From the NCBI RefSeq assembly GCF_004345665.1, contig NZ_SLWR01000004.1:434001-498000 (forward strand): 64,000 bases of DNA, in the 5' to 3' direction. Positions 51,825 to 61,170 of the stretch are shown here, piece after piece. Each line of letters starts with the position of its first letter. Within the stretch, counting starts at the first letter, position 1. The position numbers and the translations under genes are program-made. Below the pieces are notes generated by a model. It had not been told where the DNA came from, did no database searches, and saw nothing but the letters and a program-made list of their open reading frames with translations. This stretch comes from Kribbella antiqua. Lineage in GTDB: Bacteria > Actinomycetota > Actinomycetes > Propionibacteriales > Kribbellaceae.

Positions 51825-53152
51825 CCCAGACCCAGAGTGCGCCGCCCGCGGACTGGTCGCCGCCGGCTCAGCAGCCCGCGACACCGGCCGTGCAGCCGCC
51901 CGGCGCGCGTAGGGCGAGCGCGCAAAGTCCGATCAAGGCCTGGTTCGAGGGCACCCCGGGCCGGATGCGGGCGCTGCTGATCCTGGCCGCTGTGATGAGC
52001 GTCGTCTTCGGCGCCGCCGCGGCGCAGGGCTTCAGCCAATCCGAGGGCGCCCTCACCCGCGCCGAGGCCAACGCCGCGCAACTGGTCCGCATCCAGGCGA
52101 TCCACACCAACCTGGTCAGTGCGAACGCCGATGCCACCAACGCCTTCCTCGTCGGTGGTCTCGAGCCGCCAGAGCAGCGCCAGCACTTCGTCGACTCGAT
52201 GGCCGAGGCCGCCCGCCTGATCGCCGAGGCCGCGACCGCGCAGCCCGCCGACAAGGACGCGCTCGGCGCGCTCAACCAGACCCTGATCACGTACGACGGC
52301 CTGATCGAGCAGGCCCGGGCCAACAACCGCCAGGGCCTCCCGATCGGATCGCAGTACCTCAAGGACGCCAACGCCTTACTGCAGAATGACTCGCTGCCGC
52401 TGGTGAAGGCGCTCGTCCAGGCCAACGAGGAGCGCGTCGGCACCGAGTTCGACGGAGTTGGCAACGGCAACATCTGGTTGCTCACCGGCGGCCTGCTGAC
52501 GCTGGTCGTCTTCGGGTTCACCCTGCGCTGGCTGGCCCGTCGCACGCACCGCTATATCAACCTCCCGATCGCGGCCGGTGCCGTGCTCGTCCTGCTCACC
52601 ACATTGATCGGCGGGTTCGCGCTGGCCGGCGCGTCGTCGGACGCGGCCGACACGCATCAGGGTGCCTACGACCAGACGCTGGCGTTGTCCCGGGCCCGGA
52701 TCGCGGCGTACGACGCCAGGTCGAACGAGAGCCTCACCTTGATCGCCCGTGGCTCCGGCGATGCCTACGAGCAGGCGTATCAGGAGTCGGCCCGCGTGGT
52801 CGACGATCAGCTCAGCAAGGTCGACGGCGTCGGCGCCACGCTGGAACAGCAGTGGAAGGACTACAAGGAGATCCACGCCGGGATCCGTACGACGGATACC
52901 GGCGGCAACTGGGAGAAGGCCGTCGACATGGCGATCGGCCGGGACCCGCAAGTGAGTTCCGTGAAGGCGTTCAGCGCGTTCGACGAGAACTCGGCGACCC
53001 AGCTGAAGTCGACGAGCGGCGAGGTCCACACCGAACTGATCAGCGCCCGCGACGGCCTGCCGCCGATCGGCTGGCTCGGTCTGCCGATCGGGATCGCGGC
53101 CGCACTGCTGGCCGCCTGGGGTATGTCGCAGCGACTGGGGGAATACCGATGA
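51821..53152 (+). CDS. GlnX-like membrane sensor protein
   Basis: A 443-residue protein with four membrane helices (near 47-70, 215-235, 245-270 and 410-432) and two outer helical domains of about 140 residues each, like paired four-helix sensor domains. This matches GlnX, the membrane partner of GlnH and PknG in M. tuberculosis (Rv0412c), and the gene order GlnX-GlnH-PknG is kept here with one gene inserted. It probably relays binding of Asp/Glu-type amino acids by GlnH to PknG. GTG 51821 overlaps the previous stop; its end overlaps GlnH by ATGA. Confidence 0.82.
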   Translation: MTQTQSAPPADWSPPAQQPATPAVQPPGARRASAQSPIKAWFEGTPGRMRALLILAAVMSVVFGAAAAQGFSQSEGALTRAEANAAQLVRIQAIHTNLVSANADATNAFLVGGLEPPEQRQHFVDSMAEAARLIAEAATAQPADKDALGALNQTLITYDGLIEQARANNRQGLPIGSQYLKDANALLQNDSLPLVKALVQANEERVGTEFDGVGNGNIWLLTGGLLTLVVFGFTLRWLARRTHRYINLPIAAGAVLVLLTTLIGGFALAGASSDAADTHQGAYDQTLALSRARIAAYDARSNESLTLIARGSGDAYEQAYQESARVVDDQLSKVDGVGATLEQQWKDYKEIHAGIRTTDTGGNWEKAVDMAIGRDPQVSSVKAFSAFDENSATQLKSTSGEVHTELISARDGLPPIGWLGLPIGIAAALLAAWGMSQRLGEYR

Positions 53153-54108
53153 AGAAGCTCCTGGCCCCGATGGTCGTGATCCTGCTGGCCGCAACAGCGT
53201 GTGGCTCGGGGAACTACGAGGCGACCCAGATCCCGCCGAAGGTGCAGCCGTCCCAGGCGGCCGCCGCTCCCCCGGCGGCGCAGCCCAACTGCGGCAACCC
53301 ACTGGAGTCGTACACCCCCGAGGGCGCGATGCCGCAACCGCTCGCGATGCCGGACGGCAGCTACATGGAGAAGATCCAGCAGCGTGGCCGGCTGATCGCC
53401 GGGGTGTCCGCGGACAGCCTGAACCTCGGTGCGCGCAACCCGATCACCGGCAAGATCGAGGGCTTCGACATCGACATGGTCAAGGCCGTCGCGAAAGCCA
53501 TCTTCGGCGACGAGAACAAGATCGAACTGCGGGTGATCTCCAGCCCGCAGCGCATCCCGGTGCTGAAGAACGAGCAGGTCGACATCGTCGCGCGGAACAT
53601 GACGATCAACTGCGCCCGCTGGAAGCAGATCGCCTTCTCCGCCGAGTACTACCGCTCCGGCCAGAGGACGCTCGTACCGCGCGACGAGACGGCGACAAGC
53701 ATCAAGCAACTGGCCGGAAAGACCATCTGCGCCCCGGCCGGGTCGACGAGCTTGGACAACCTGAAGAAGGAGAACCCGGGGGCAGTGCCGATCACCGCCG
53801 ACACCGACACCGGCTGTCTGGCGCTGTTCCAGTCCGGCAAGGCCTACGCCATCACCGGTGACGACACGGTACTCGCGGGCGACGCCGCACAGGACCCGTA
53901 CGCCAAGGTGCTCAAGGAGCGATTCAGCGACGAGCCGTACGGCCTCGGCATGTCGCTGAAGCACCCTGAGTTCGTGCGGTTCGTGAACCAGGTGCTCGCG
54001 CAGTCGAAGGCGGACGGCACCTGGATGGCGTCGTACAACAAGTGGCTCGCGCCCGCCCTCGGCAAGCTGGCGGCTCCGCCGGTGGCCGTCTATGGCAGGA
54101 CTCCATGA
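53149..54108 (+). CDS. glnH: GlnH-like amino-acid-binding lipoprotein
   Basis: A 319-residue family-3 solute-binding lipoprotein. The signal MKKLLAPMVVILLAATAC ends in the lipobox with Cys18. The binding domain begins at about residue 75 (IQQRGRLIAGVSADSLNLGARNPITGKIEGFDIDMVKAVAKAIFG) and shows the typical amino-acid pocket segments QVDIVARNMTINCARWKQ and YRSGQRTLVPRD. In the M. tuberculosis system GlnH binds Asp and Glu/Asn-type ligands and signals, rather than feeding a transporter. No permease is encoded here, which supports a sensory use. ATG overlaps the GlnX-like stop. Confidence 0.88.
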   Translation: MKKLLAPMVVILLAATACGSGNYEATQIPPKVQPSQAAAAPPAAQPNCGNPLESYTPEGAMPQPLAMPDGSYMEKIQQRGRLIAGVSADSLNLGARNPITGKIEGFDIDMVKAVAKAIFGDENKIELRVISSPQRIPVLKNEQVDIVARNMTINCARWKQIAFSAEYYRSGQRTLVPRDETATSIKQLAGKTICAPAGSTSLDNLKKENPGAVPITADTDTGCLALFQSGKAYAITGDDTVLAGDAAQDPYAKVLKERFSDEPYGLGMSLKHPEFVRFVNQVLAQSKADGTWMASYNKWLAPALGKLAAPPVAVYGRTP

Positions 54109-55232
54109 CAGTTCGTACGCCGACCGCGACGGCGCCGGCACCGCCGGGGAAGATCGGCAGCAGCATTCCGGCGACGGAGCTGCTGTCGTTCCTCGACGCG
54201 CTCGGCACCTGGCGGGACCGGCGCAAGGCGGAGCTGGACGAGCTGGACCAGGCCGCCCTGCACTCCCCCGACGCCGACGCGCTGAGTGCGGACGTCGTAC
54301 TGTCGATGGCGGTGTGGAAGGCAGTCTCCGACCGGTACGAGCTGATCCTGGTCACCTGGGATTCCGGCCGGGTCGGGGCGAAGGAGACCGAGCGGATCTC
54401 GACACTGATCTGGGGCGGTCTGGACGCCGGCGGCGCCGGTGGCTCGCTGGCGGTTTCGTTGCCTGAGGCATGCAAGTTGTCGGACGCGCTGGCCGCCAGC
54501 CTGCGCGGCAAGCTCGCCCTCGAACCGGGCGATGCCGATCTCGCCGCCCGGCTGCGTCAGTTGCGCGCGCAGGTCGAGCGGATCAACGACATGGTCAAGG
54601 TCGAGCCGGCCAGCACCCGCAACAAGGCGATCGCGACGCACCACGATCTCGATCGCCGAGTCACCGACCTGACCGAGCGTGCCAAGCGTGGCGCGGACAT
54701 CGGTGGGTTGATCGGTCCGCTCGAGATGGACGCTGCGCGGACCGAGCGCGACCTCATCGTCGGTGCCGCGACGCGGAAGGAGCGAGCGGGCGATGTCGCG
54801 CGTGCCCGGTCGTTGCGGGGTGAGCTGGAGGCACAGGGCACCGCCGTACGGGCTCTGGCCGACCGGGCCGTTGCGGCTGTCACGCCTGCGCCACGTCTCG
54901 CCGTACCGGATGTGACTGCGATCGGGCCGGTGCCGAACACGCCGGCTGAGCTGGAGAAGTACCTGACCCGGCTGGACGCCGTACGGCGTGCGCTGGGACA
55001 GGCGCAGGCGGCGTACGGCGCGGCGCTCGAACGCCGGGACGAGCTGGCTGCGCGGCTGGACGCGTATCAGGTGAAGGCAGCCAAGCTGGCGCCATCGAAT
55101 GAAGATCTTGCCGAGTTGTACCGGCGTGGCCGCGGGGTGATCGAGTCGGAACCGGTCGACCTGATCCGGCTGGCCGCACTCGTCGCGGCGTACCAGGCTT
55201 ACCTGGATAGCACGGGAGGGACCACCAAATGA
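54105..55232 (+). CDS. Coiled-coil protein between GlnH and PknG
   Basis: A 375-residue soluble protein, Ala/Leu/Arg/Glu-rich and helical over most of its length (RDRRKAELDELDQAALHS, LRQLRAQVERINDMVKVE, ARTERDLIVGAATRKERAGDVARARSLRGELEAQG). No catalytic motif. ATG and stop overlap both neighbours (ATGA), so it is made together with GlnH and PknG. It is not present between the corresponding M. tuberculosis genes, making it a candidate adaptor or scaffold. I do not recognise a named domain. Confidence 0.8.
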   Translation: MTVRTPTATAPAPPGKIGSSIPATELLSFLDALGTWRDRRKAELDELDQAALHSPDADALSADVVLSMAVWKAVSDRYELILVTWDSGRVGAKETERISTLIWGGLDAGGAGGSLAVSLPEACKLSDALAASLRGKLALEPGDADLAARLRQLRAQVERINDMVKVEPASTRNKAIATHHDLDRRVTDLTERAKRGADIGGLIGPLEMDAARTERDLIVGAATRKERAGDVARARSLRGELEAQGTAVRALADRAVAAVTPAPRLAVPDVTAIGPVPNTPAELEKYLTRLDAVRRALGQAQAAYGAALERRDELAARLDAYQVKAAKLAPSNEDLAELYRRGRGVIESEPVDLIRLAALVAAYQAYLDSTGGTTK

Positions 55233-57550
55233 CGACGTGTACGCAGCCTGGCTGCACCGGCACCATCGTGGACGGCTACTGCGATGTCTGCGGATCGCCG
55301 GCGGCAACTACGGCGGTGAAGAGCTCTTCGGCCGGCGCCTGCAACCAGCCTGGCTGCACCGGCACGTATGTGGACGGGTACTGCGACGTCTGCGGCTCGC
55401 CAGCGGACGGCGGCACGGCTCCTGACCCGATCAGCACCCCCTCGACGGTCTCCCGCGCATCCAACCGGCTCGCGTCGACACCACTCGGCTCCGCCCGCGC
55501 CCAGGCGGCTGGTTCCAAGCTGACCCGCAAGCTCGGTACGTCGTCCACCCGGCTGCGCGGCGCGCGTCTCGGCGCCGGCCTGACCCACGTGCCGTCGATT
55601 CCCGCGATCGACGCGAGCAAGGCGATCCTGGCCAATCCGATGGTCCCCGAGGACCGCCGGAACTGCCCGAACTGCGGCCATGCGGTCGGCCGGTCCCGCG
55701 GTGACCAGCCGGGCCGGACCGAGGGCTTCTGCCCGAAGTGCCGCAGCAAGTTCTCCTTCTCGCCCAAGCTGCACGCGGGCGACCTGGTCGGCGGTCAGTA
55801 CGAGGTGGCCGGCTGCCTGGCGCACGGCGGCTTCGGCTGGATCTACCTGGCCCAGGACAAGAACGTGTCCGACCGGTGGGTGGTGCTCAAGGGCCTGCTG
55901 AACTCCGAGGACCCGGACGCCGTCGCGGCCGCGATCGCGGAGCAGACCTTCCTGGCCCGGGTCGAGCACCCGCTGATCGTCGAGATCTACAACTTCGTCA
56001 AGCACGATGGCGCCGGCTACATCGTGATGGAGTACGTCGGCGGCACCTCGCTGAAGACGTTGCTCAAGCAACGAATGGCCGCCAACAAGGGCGAGTACGA
56101 CGCACTGCCGATCGACCAGGCCATCGCGTACATCCTGGAGATCCTGCCGGCCTTCTCCTACCTGCACGACCTCGGCCTGCTGTACTGCGACTTCAAGCCG
56201 GACAACATCATCCAGGTCGGTGACGCGGTCAAGCTGATCGACCTCGGCGGTGTCCGGCGGATCGACGACCTGGATTCCGCGATCTACGGCACGGTCGGCT
56301 TCCAGGCGCCTGAGGTCGCCGACGTCGGCCCGTCGATCGCGTCCGACATCTACACGCTGGGCCGGACGCTGTGCGTGCTGGCGATGGAGTTCCGCGGCTA
56401 CCAGTCCAAGTTCGTGGACTCGCTGCCGCCGGTGAGCGACGTACCGCTGTTCCAGAAGTACGACTCGGTCTACCGGCTGCTCTTGAAGGCGTGCGCGAAG
56501 GACCCGGCGGACCGGTTCCAGACGGCTGACGAGTTCCGGGTGCAGTTGCTCGGCGTACTGCGTGAAGTCGTCGCGGACAAGCAGGGTGACAAGGCAGCTC
56601 AGCACTCGGCGTCGTCGCTGCTGTTCGAGGGCTCTGGCGACCGGGGCGTCGGGTCAGACGACTCAGCGACGTCTTGGCGTCAGCTGCCCGCACTGGCACC
56701 GGACCCCGGCGACAAGCAGGCCGGCTGGCTGAAGACCGTGAGTGTGCCAGACGCAGAAAAGCGACTGGAGGTGCTCGTCGACGCGCCGGAGTCGTCTCCG
56801 CAGGTCTTGCTGGAGATCGCACAGGCCGCACTCGAGGTGGGCGAGGCCCGCTACGACATGGTCGACACTGCGGTCTCCGACCTGCTCGCCGGGGACCCGT
56901 GGGAGTGGCGGGCCGTGTGGATGGCCGGTCTGGTCGCGCTGGCCCGTGGCGACTCGCCCGGAGCCCAGTCGGCCTTCAACGCGGTGTACGGCCAGGTGCC
57001 GGGTGAGCTGGCGCCCAAGCTCGCGCTGGCGATCGCCTGTGAGCTGAGTGGCGAGTACGACGTTGCCGAAGGCCTCTACCTCACCTGCGCACGCACCGAC
57101 GCCAACTACATCGCACCGTCCGCTTTCGGGCTGGCGAGCATCCGTTCCAAGCGTGGCGACCTCGACGGCGCCATCGCGGCGCTCGACCTGGTGCCGCGGA
57201 CCAGCGGCGCGTACATCCGCGCCCGTCGCCAACGAGCCGGTCTGCTGGCAGGATCGGGCCGTGGCCTGCCCGCGCTGGCCGAGGCGATGGACAGCATCGA
57301 GTCGCTGACCATCGACCCGGTCGACCGGGCCAACCTGGCCGCGAGCGTGTTCCGGGCCGCGCTGGACGTGGTCCAGCAGTCCGGTCCGCAGCAAGGGCTG
57401 CGGATCGACGGACGAGAGGCGACCGAGCCGGCCCTGCGGGACGGGCTCGAGGCCACCTACCGTCAGCTGGCCGGGCAGGCGCAAAGCCGGCCGGAGAGGA
57501 TCGCCCTGGTCGACCTGGCCAACGAAGTTCGAGGATGGACGGTGCGATGA
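55229..57550 (+). CDS. pknG: PknG-type serine/threonine protein kinase
   Basis: A 773-residue PknG. Unlike the mycobacterial protein it opens with two extra zinc-ribbon repeats (CTQPGCTGT ... DGYCDVCGSP at 4-24 and again at 38-60). Then come a rubredoxin-like pair (CPNC near 146, CPKC near 168), a kinase domain from ~180 with loop LAHGGFGWIYLA, the non-RD catalytic loop YCDFKPDN near 320 and DLGG, and a C-terminal TPR domain (~500-760). PknG phosphorylates FHA proteins such as GarA and so controls 2-oxoglutarate and glutamate metabolism. Coupled by ATGA to both neighbours. Confidence 0.95.
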   Translation: MTTCTQPGCTGTIVDGYCDVCGSPAATTAVKSSSAGACNQPGCTGTYVDGYCDVCGSPADGGTAPDPISTPSTVSRASNRLASTPLGSARAQAAGSKLTRKLGTSSTRLRGARLGAGLTHVPSIPAIDASKAILANPMVPEDRRNCPNCGHAVGRSRGDQPGRTEGFCPKCRSKFSFSPKLHAGDLVGGQYEVAGCLAHGGFGWIYLAQDKNVSDRWVVLKGLLNSEDPDAVAAAIAEQTFLARVEHPLIVEIYNFVKHDGAGYIVMEYVGGTSLKTLLKQRMAANKGEYDALPIDQAIAYILEILPAFSYLHDLGLLYCDFKPDNIIQVGDAVKLIDLGGVRRIDDLDSAIYGTVGFQAPEVADVGPSIASDIYTLGRTLCVLAMEFRGYQSKFVDSLPPVSDVPLFQKYDSVYRLLLKACAKDPADRFQTADEFRVQLLGVLREVVADKQGDKAAQHSASSLLFEGSGDRGVGSDDSATSWRQLPALAPDPGDKQAGWLKTVSVPDAEKRLEVLVDAPESSPQVLLEIAQAALEVGEARYDMVDTAVSDLLAGDPWEWRAVWMAGLVALARGDSPGAQSAFNAVYGQVPGELAPKLALAIACELSGEYDVAEGLYLTCARTDANYIAPSAFGLASIRSKRGDLDGAIAALDLVPRTSGAYIRARRQRAGLLAGSGRGLPALAEAMDSIESLTIDPVDRANLAASVFRAALDVVQQSGPQQGLRIDGREATEPALRDGLEATYRQLAGQAQSRPERIALVDLANEVRGWTVR

Positions 57551-58596
57551 CGAGTACGACCCAGACGGTCTGCCCCAGCTGTGGTGGCCCGGTGTCCGAG
57601 GCCGACCGCTACTGCGAGGCCTGCGGGGCGGAGCTCCAGGCGGCAGCCGCTGCGCCCGCTACTCCTGCCTTGGACACCGACACCGAGCCGACTGTCGAGA
57701 TCAACACCAATCCGGTCGATCCGTGCCACTCCTGTGGCGGCGTGGTCGGTGCGGACGGCTACTGCGAGACCTGCGGCACCAAGGCGGTCAAGCCGCGCGA
57801 CCACTTCACCGAGCAGCCCGCACCGTGGGTGGCCGGGACGTGTGACCGCGGCATCCGGCACAGCCGCAACGAGGACGCTATGGCCATCGCGGCCGACGCA
57901 GAGCCGGGCAGCCGGGCTCTGCTGGTCGTCTGCGACGGAGTCAGCTCGTCGCTGGATTCGGACGTCGCCAGTCTGGCCGCGGCACGAGCCGCCCGAGACG
58001 TCCTGGTCGCCGGTCACGCCCAGGGGATGGGCACCGAGTCCTCCAAGAACAGCGCGGTCGTTGCCCGGCTCAATGCGGCTGCTGATGCTGCCAATGACGC
58101 CGTACTGGAGAACACGAGTCCGGACAGTCCGAACCCGGCGTCGTGCACGTTCGTGGCGGCTGTGCTGGAGGACGGCTTGCTGGTGGCCGGTGTGGTTGGC
58201 GACAGCCGCGCGTACTGGTTCCCGGACGACGGCGAGGCCGTTGGACTCACCGTGGACGACTCGTGGGCGGCTGAGCTCATCGCTACCGGTATCCCGCGGG
58301 CCCAGGCCGAGTCCGGTCCACACGCGCACGCGATCACCCGCTGGCTCGGCAAGGACGCACCGGACCACACCCCGCGTACGACGACGCTCCGGGTGACCGG
58401 GCCGGGTTGGCTCATGGCCTGCTCGGACGGCCTCTGGAACTACTGCTCCGAGGCGGCACCGCTGGCCGACCTCACACGTCAGACAGCTGCGGCGAACGGT
58501 GGCGATCCACTGGCCACCTCGTCCGCCCTGGTCGACTGGGCCAACGCCCAGGGCGGTCAGGACAACATCACCGTCGCCCTGGCACGGCTGGCCTAA
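57547..58596 (+). CDS. PP2C-family protein phosphatase with zinc ribbons
   Basis: A 349-residue protein. Two zinc ribbons (CPSCGG ... YCEACGA near 7-32 and CHSCGG ... YCETCGT near 60-80) precede a PP2C domain with its metal-binding residues: RNEDAM, VVCDGVSSS, GDSRAYW, MACSDGLW and GGQDNIT. It removes phosphate from Ser/Thr and is probably the counterpart of the coupled PknG kinase; the shared ribbons suggest a common docking target. ATG 57547 overlaps the kinase stop as ATGA. Confidence 0.93.
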   Translation: MTSTTQTVCPSCGGPVSEADRYCEACGAELQAAAAAPATPALDTDTEPTVEINTNPVDPCHSCGGVVGADGYCETCGTKAVKPRDHFTEQPAPWVAGTCDRGIRHSRNEDAMAIAADAEPGSRALLVVCDGVSSSLDSDVASLAAARAARDVLVAGHAQGMGTESSKNSAVVARLNAAADAANDAVLENTSPDSPNPASCTFVAAVLEDGLLVAGVVGDSRAYWFPDDGEAVGLTVDDSWAAELIATGIPRAQAESGPHAHAITRWLGKDAPDHTPRTTTLRVTGPGWLMACSDGLWNYCSEAAPLADLTRQTAAANGGDPLATSSALVDWANAQGGQDNITVALARLA

Positions 58597-58629
58597 CCCT
58601 TACTCACCGGTCGAAAGGATCACCACCAA

Positions 58630-59907
58630 ATGGCCGAGTTCTCTGCCTCCGTCTACCAGAACGAGTTCCTGCCCGACGGCGGTACCGACGTACACGCCAT
58701 CGTCACGGTGGAGTGCAAGGGCGCCGGTGCGGCCGGGCAGTCCGGCAGCGGTGACGCCGGCGAGATCATCATCGTCGACACCTCCGGGTCGATGGGCGCC
58801 GACGGCGTCCGGGCCGCCGCGTACGCCGCGCAGACCGCGCTCGACCAGATCCTCGACGGGGTGTGGTTCGCGGTGATCTCCGGCAACGACCGGGCGCAGC
58901 TGGCGTTCCCGCCGTCGCCGGAGCCGGTGATGGTGCGGATGGACCAGTTCACCCGGCAGGCCGCCAAGGACGCGGTGGCCCGGTTCTACGCCGACGGCGG
59001 GACCGCGATGGGCACCTGGCTGCGGCTGGCCGGGCGGGTGTTCGCCACCGTGCCGTCGCTGACCCAGAAGCACGCCATCCTGCTGACCGACGGCGAGAAC
59101 CAGCACGAGACGCCTGAAGCGCTGACTCAGGCCATCGAGTCGGTCACCGGCCAGTTCCAGGCCGACTGCCGCGGCGTCGGCGTCGCCTGGGTGGTCGACG
59201 AGGTACGGCGGATCGCGAAGGCCCTGCTCGGCACCGTCGACATCATCCCGGCCCCGGAGCTGCTGGCGCGCGAGTTCTCCAAGCTGATCCAGAACGCGAT
59301 GAGCCGCGGCGTCGCGCAGGCCGACCTCCGCGTCTGGGCTCCGCAGGGTGCCGAGGTGCTGTTCGTCCGGCAGGTCGCTCCGACCGTCGAGGACCTGACA
59401 TCCCGCCGTACGGCGGTCAACCCGCTCACCGGCTCCTATCCGACCGGCTCCTGGGGTGACGAGTCGCGCGACTATCACGTGGCGATTCGCCTTGCTGCCA
59501 AGGCGATCGGGCAGGAGCAGCTCGCTGCCCGGGTGCAGCTGGCGATCGGCGACGACGTCGTCGCGCAGGGCCTGGTGAAGGCGCTGTGGTCCGGCGACGA
59601 AGCACTCACCACGCGGATCAACCCGGAGGTCGCGCACTACACCGGCCAGACCGAGTTGGCCGACGCGATCCAGGAAGGCCTGGCCGCGAAGGCCGCCGGC
59701 GACACTGCGACCGCGACGACCAAGCTCGGCCGCGCGGTCCAGCTCGCTGCCCAGACCGGCAACGAGGAGGCGACCACCCGGCTGCGTAAGGTGGTCGACA
59801 TCGAAGACCAGGAGACCGGCACCGTGCGGCTCAAGCGCACCGTCGAGAAGGCGGACGAGATGGCGCTCGACACCGCGTCCACCAAGACGACCCGGGTGAA
59901 GAAATGA
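58630..59907 (+). CDS. VWA-domain protein
   Basis: A 425-residue protein. The von Willebrand A domain (about 40-235) has a complete MIDAS: DTSGSMG near 54, the Thr in GGTAMGT near 125, and the Asp in LLTDGEN near 157. The rest is beta-rich, then a helical C terminus (EGLAAKAAGDTATATTKLGRAVQLAAQTGNEEA). No signal peptide, so cytoplasmic. VWA proteins often pair with AAA ATPases; one is in the same unit. Starts 33 bp after the phosphatase, overlaps the FHA gene by ATGA. Confidence 0.9.
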   Translation: MAEFSASVYQNEFLPDGGTDVHAIVTVECKGAGAAGQSGSGDAGEIIIVDTSGSMGADGVRAAAYAAQTALDQILDGVWFAVISGNDRAQLAFPPSPEPVMVRMDQFTRQAAKDAVARFYADGGTAMGTWLRLAGRVFATVPSLTQKHAILLTDGENQHETPEALTQAIESVTGQFQADCRGVGVAWVVDEVRRIAKALLGTVDIIPAPELLAREFSKLIQNAMSRGVAQADLRVWAPQGAEVLFVRQVAPTVEDLTSRRTAVNPLTGSYPTGSWGDESRDYHVAIRLAAKAIGQEQLAARVQLAIGDDVVAQGLVKALWSGDEALTTRINPEVAHYTGQTELADAIQEGLAAKAAGDTATATTKLGRAVQLAAQTGNEEATTRLRKVVDIEDQETGTVRLKRTVEKADEMALDTASTKTTRVKK

Positions 59908-60629
59908 CCTCAGTCACCTGTGCGAGCGGGCATCCGTCCGCCTCGACCGACTACTGCGACGTCTGCGGGATCCCGATCGGCGCCGCGGCCACCCCGGCCG
60001 CGGCCTCGATCCCGGCGCCCGCTGTCGCGGCTCCGGCTCCGGCCACGCAGCAGTGCCCGAATTGCTCGGAGTCGGCCGCCGCGGACGCCTTGTTCTGCGA
60101 GAGCTGCGGCTACGACTTCACCACCGGGACGATGCCCCGACCGCAATCAGCTCAGTCGGCGTCGTCGCTCGATCTCGACACGCCTGCGCCACCGCCGCCA
60201 GTACCCGCCGAGGTCGCCGACTGGGTGGTCGAACGCTGGGTCGACCCCGACTGGTACGCCGTACAGCAGAGTGACGACCCTTGTCCGTCGCCCGGCCTGC
60301 CGGTGGTGATCCCCGTGACCGAGAAGAGCGTGCTGATCGGCCGTCCGTCGCGCAGCCGCGGGATCAACCCGGAGATCGACTGCGGCGATGACTCCGGCGT
60401 CAGCCGCCGCCAGGCGCAGCTCACCACGGACGGCCAGCGCTGGTGGGTCGAGGACCTCCAGTCCTCCAACGGCACGTACGTCGCTCCCGCGTCCGACCCC
60501 CTCCCCGAGGACCCCATCACCCCCGGCCAGCGCCGCGAGCTAAACCCCGACGACCGCATCTACGTCGGCGCCTGGACCCGCCTCGTCGTCCGCAAATCCA
60601 CCCCAGAAGAACAAGCCGGCCAAGCCTAA
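59904..60629 (+). CDS. FHA-domain protein with zinc ribbons
   Basis: A 241-residue protein. Two zinc ribbons (TDYCDVCG near 15-25 and CPNCSESAAADALFCESCG near 50-70), a Pro/Ala linker, then an FHA domain from about 130: VLIGRPSRSRG, SGVSRRQAQL (the usual His after SRR is Gln) and SSNGTYV. FHA domains bind phosphothreonine, and PknG's main substrate in mycobacteria is an FHA protein (GarA), so this is the best candidate substrate or reader of this kinase. Last gene of the unit. Confidence 0.92.
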   Translation: MTSVTCASGHPSASTDYCDVCGIPIGAAATPAAASIPAPAVAAPAPATQQCPNCSESAAADALFCESCGYDFTTGTMPRPQSAQSASSLDLDTPAPPPPVPAEVADWVVERWVDPDWYAVQQSDDPCPSPGLPVVIPVTEKSVLIGRPSRSRGINPEIDCGDDSGVSRRQAQLTTDGQRWWVEDLQSSNGTYVAPASDPLPEDPITPGQRRELNPDDRIYVGAWTRLVVRKSTPEEQAGQA

Positions 60630-61066
60630 GACTGGGTCCAGGCCGGCATCGGGCGGAAGCAGAGGTATTCGATGATGGCTGAGCCCAGGACGATGGGGAC
60701 CAGCCAAGACCAGGGCTGGTGCGGGAGGCTGACGACGACTATGGCTGTCCAGAGGGCGATCCAGCCGCCGCCGTAGCCGCGGAGGACGCCTCGGTACCAG
60801 AGGCCGCCGGGGGCTTCGGCGGCGCGCTGGCCGAGGTAGACGAACAGGTACGACGCGATCGAGATCGGCCAGAAGAACCACAGCCGGGCCCAGTCGTACG
60901 GGACCATCACCAGCGCGGTGATGCAGACGAGCGCGATCGCCCAGTGGTACACCTCGCCTGCCCAGTTGAGTCCACGTTTGCGGAGCGTGAGCACGATCGC
61001 GAGCGGGCCGAACAGCACCGCCAGCGCTCCCGCGGCGACATGCAGGATCAATGCGATGTCACGCAT
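60626..61066 (-). CDS. Small membrane protein of unknown function
   Basis: A 146-residue protein with four membrane helices (IALILHVAAGALAVLFGPLAIVL, WAIALVCITALVMVPYDW, WFFWPISIASYLFVYLG, WIALWTAIVVVSLPHQPWSW and a last one). The first-helix His (LHVAAG) and His in VYHW resemble DUF2306-like heme or sensor membrane proteins, but I cannot assign it. Convergent with the FHA gene, overlapping by 4 bp. Confidence 0.72.
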   Translation of the reverse strand: MRDIALILHVAAGALAVLFGPLAIVLTLRKRGLNWAGEVYHWAIALVCITALVMVPYDWARLWFFWPISIASYLFVYLGQRAAEAPGGLWYRGVLRGYGGGWIALWTAIVVVSLPHQPWSWLVPIVLGSAIIEYLCFRPMPAWTQS

Positions 61067-61170
61067 CGCCTGTCCTCCCCCAACCCCCGGCCCCCACCGG
61101 AGCTCTCTGACATGTCAGGGAGCATAGGGCTCAGAGCTGTCGCCGTCTCCCCCTTGCCCCCTCGGGTTGG

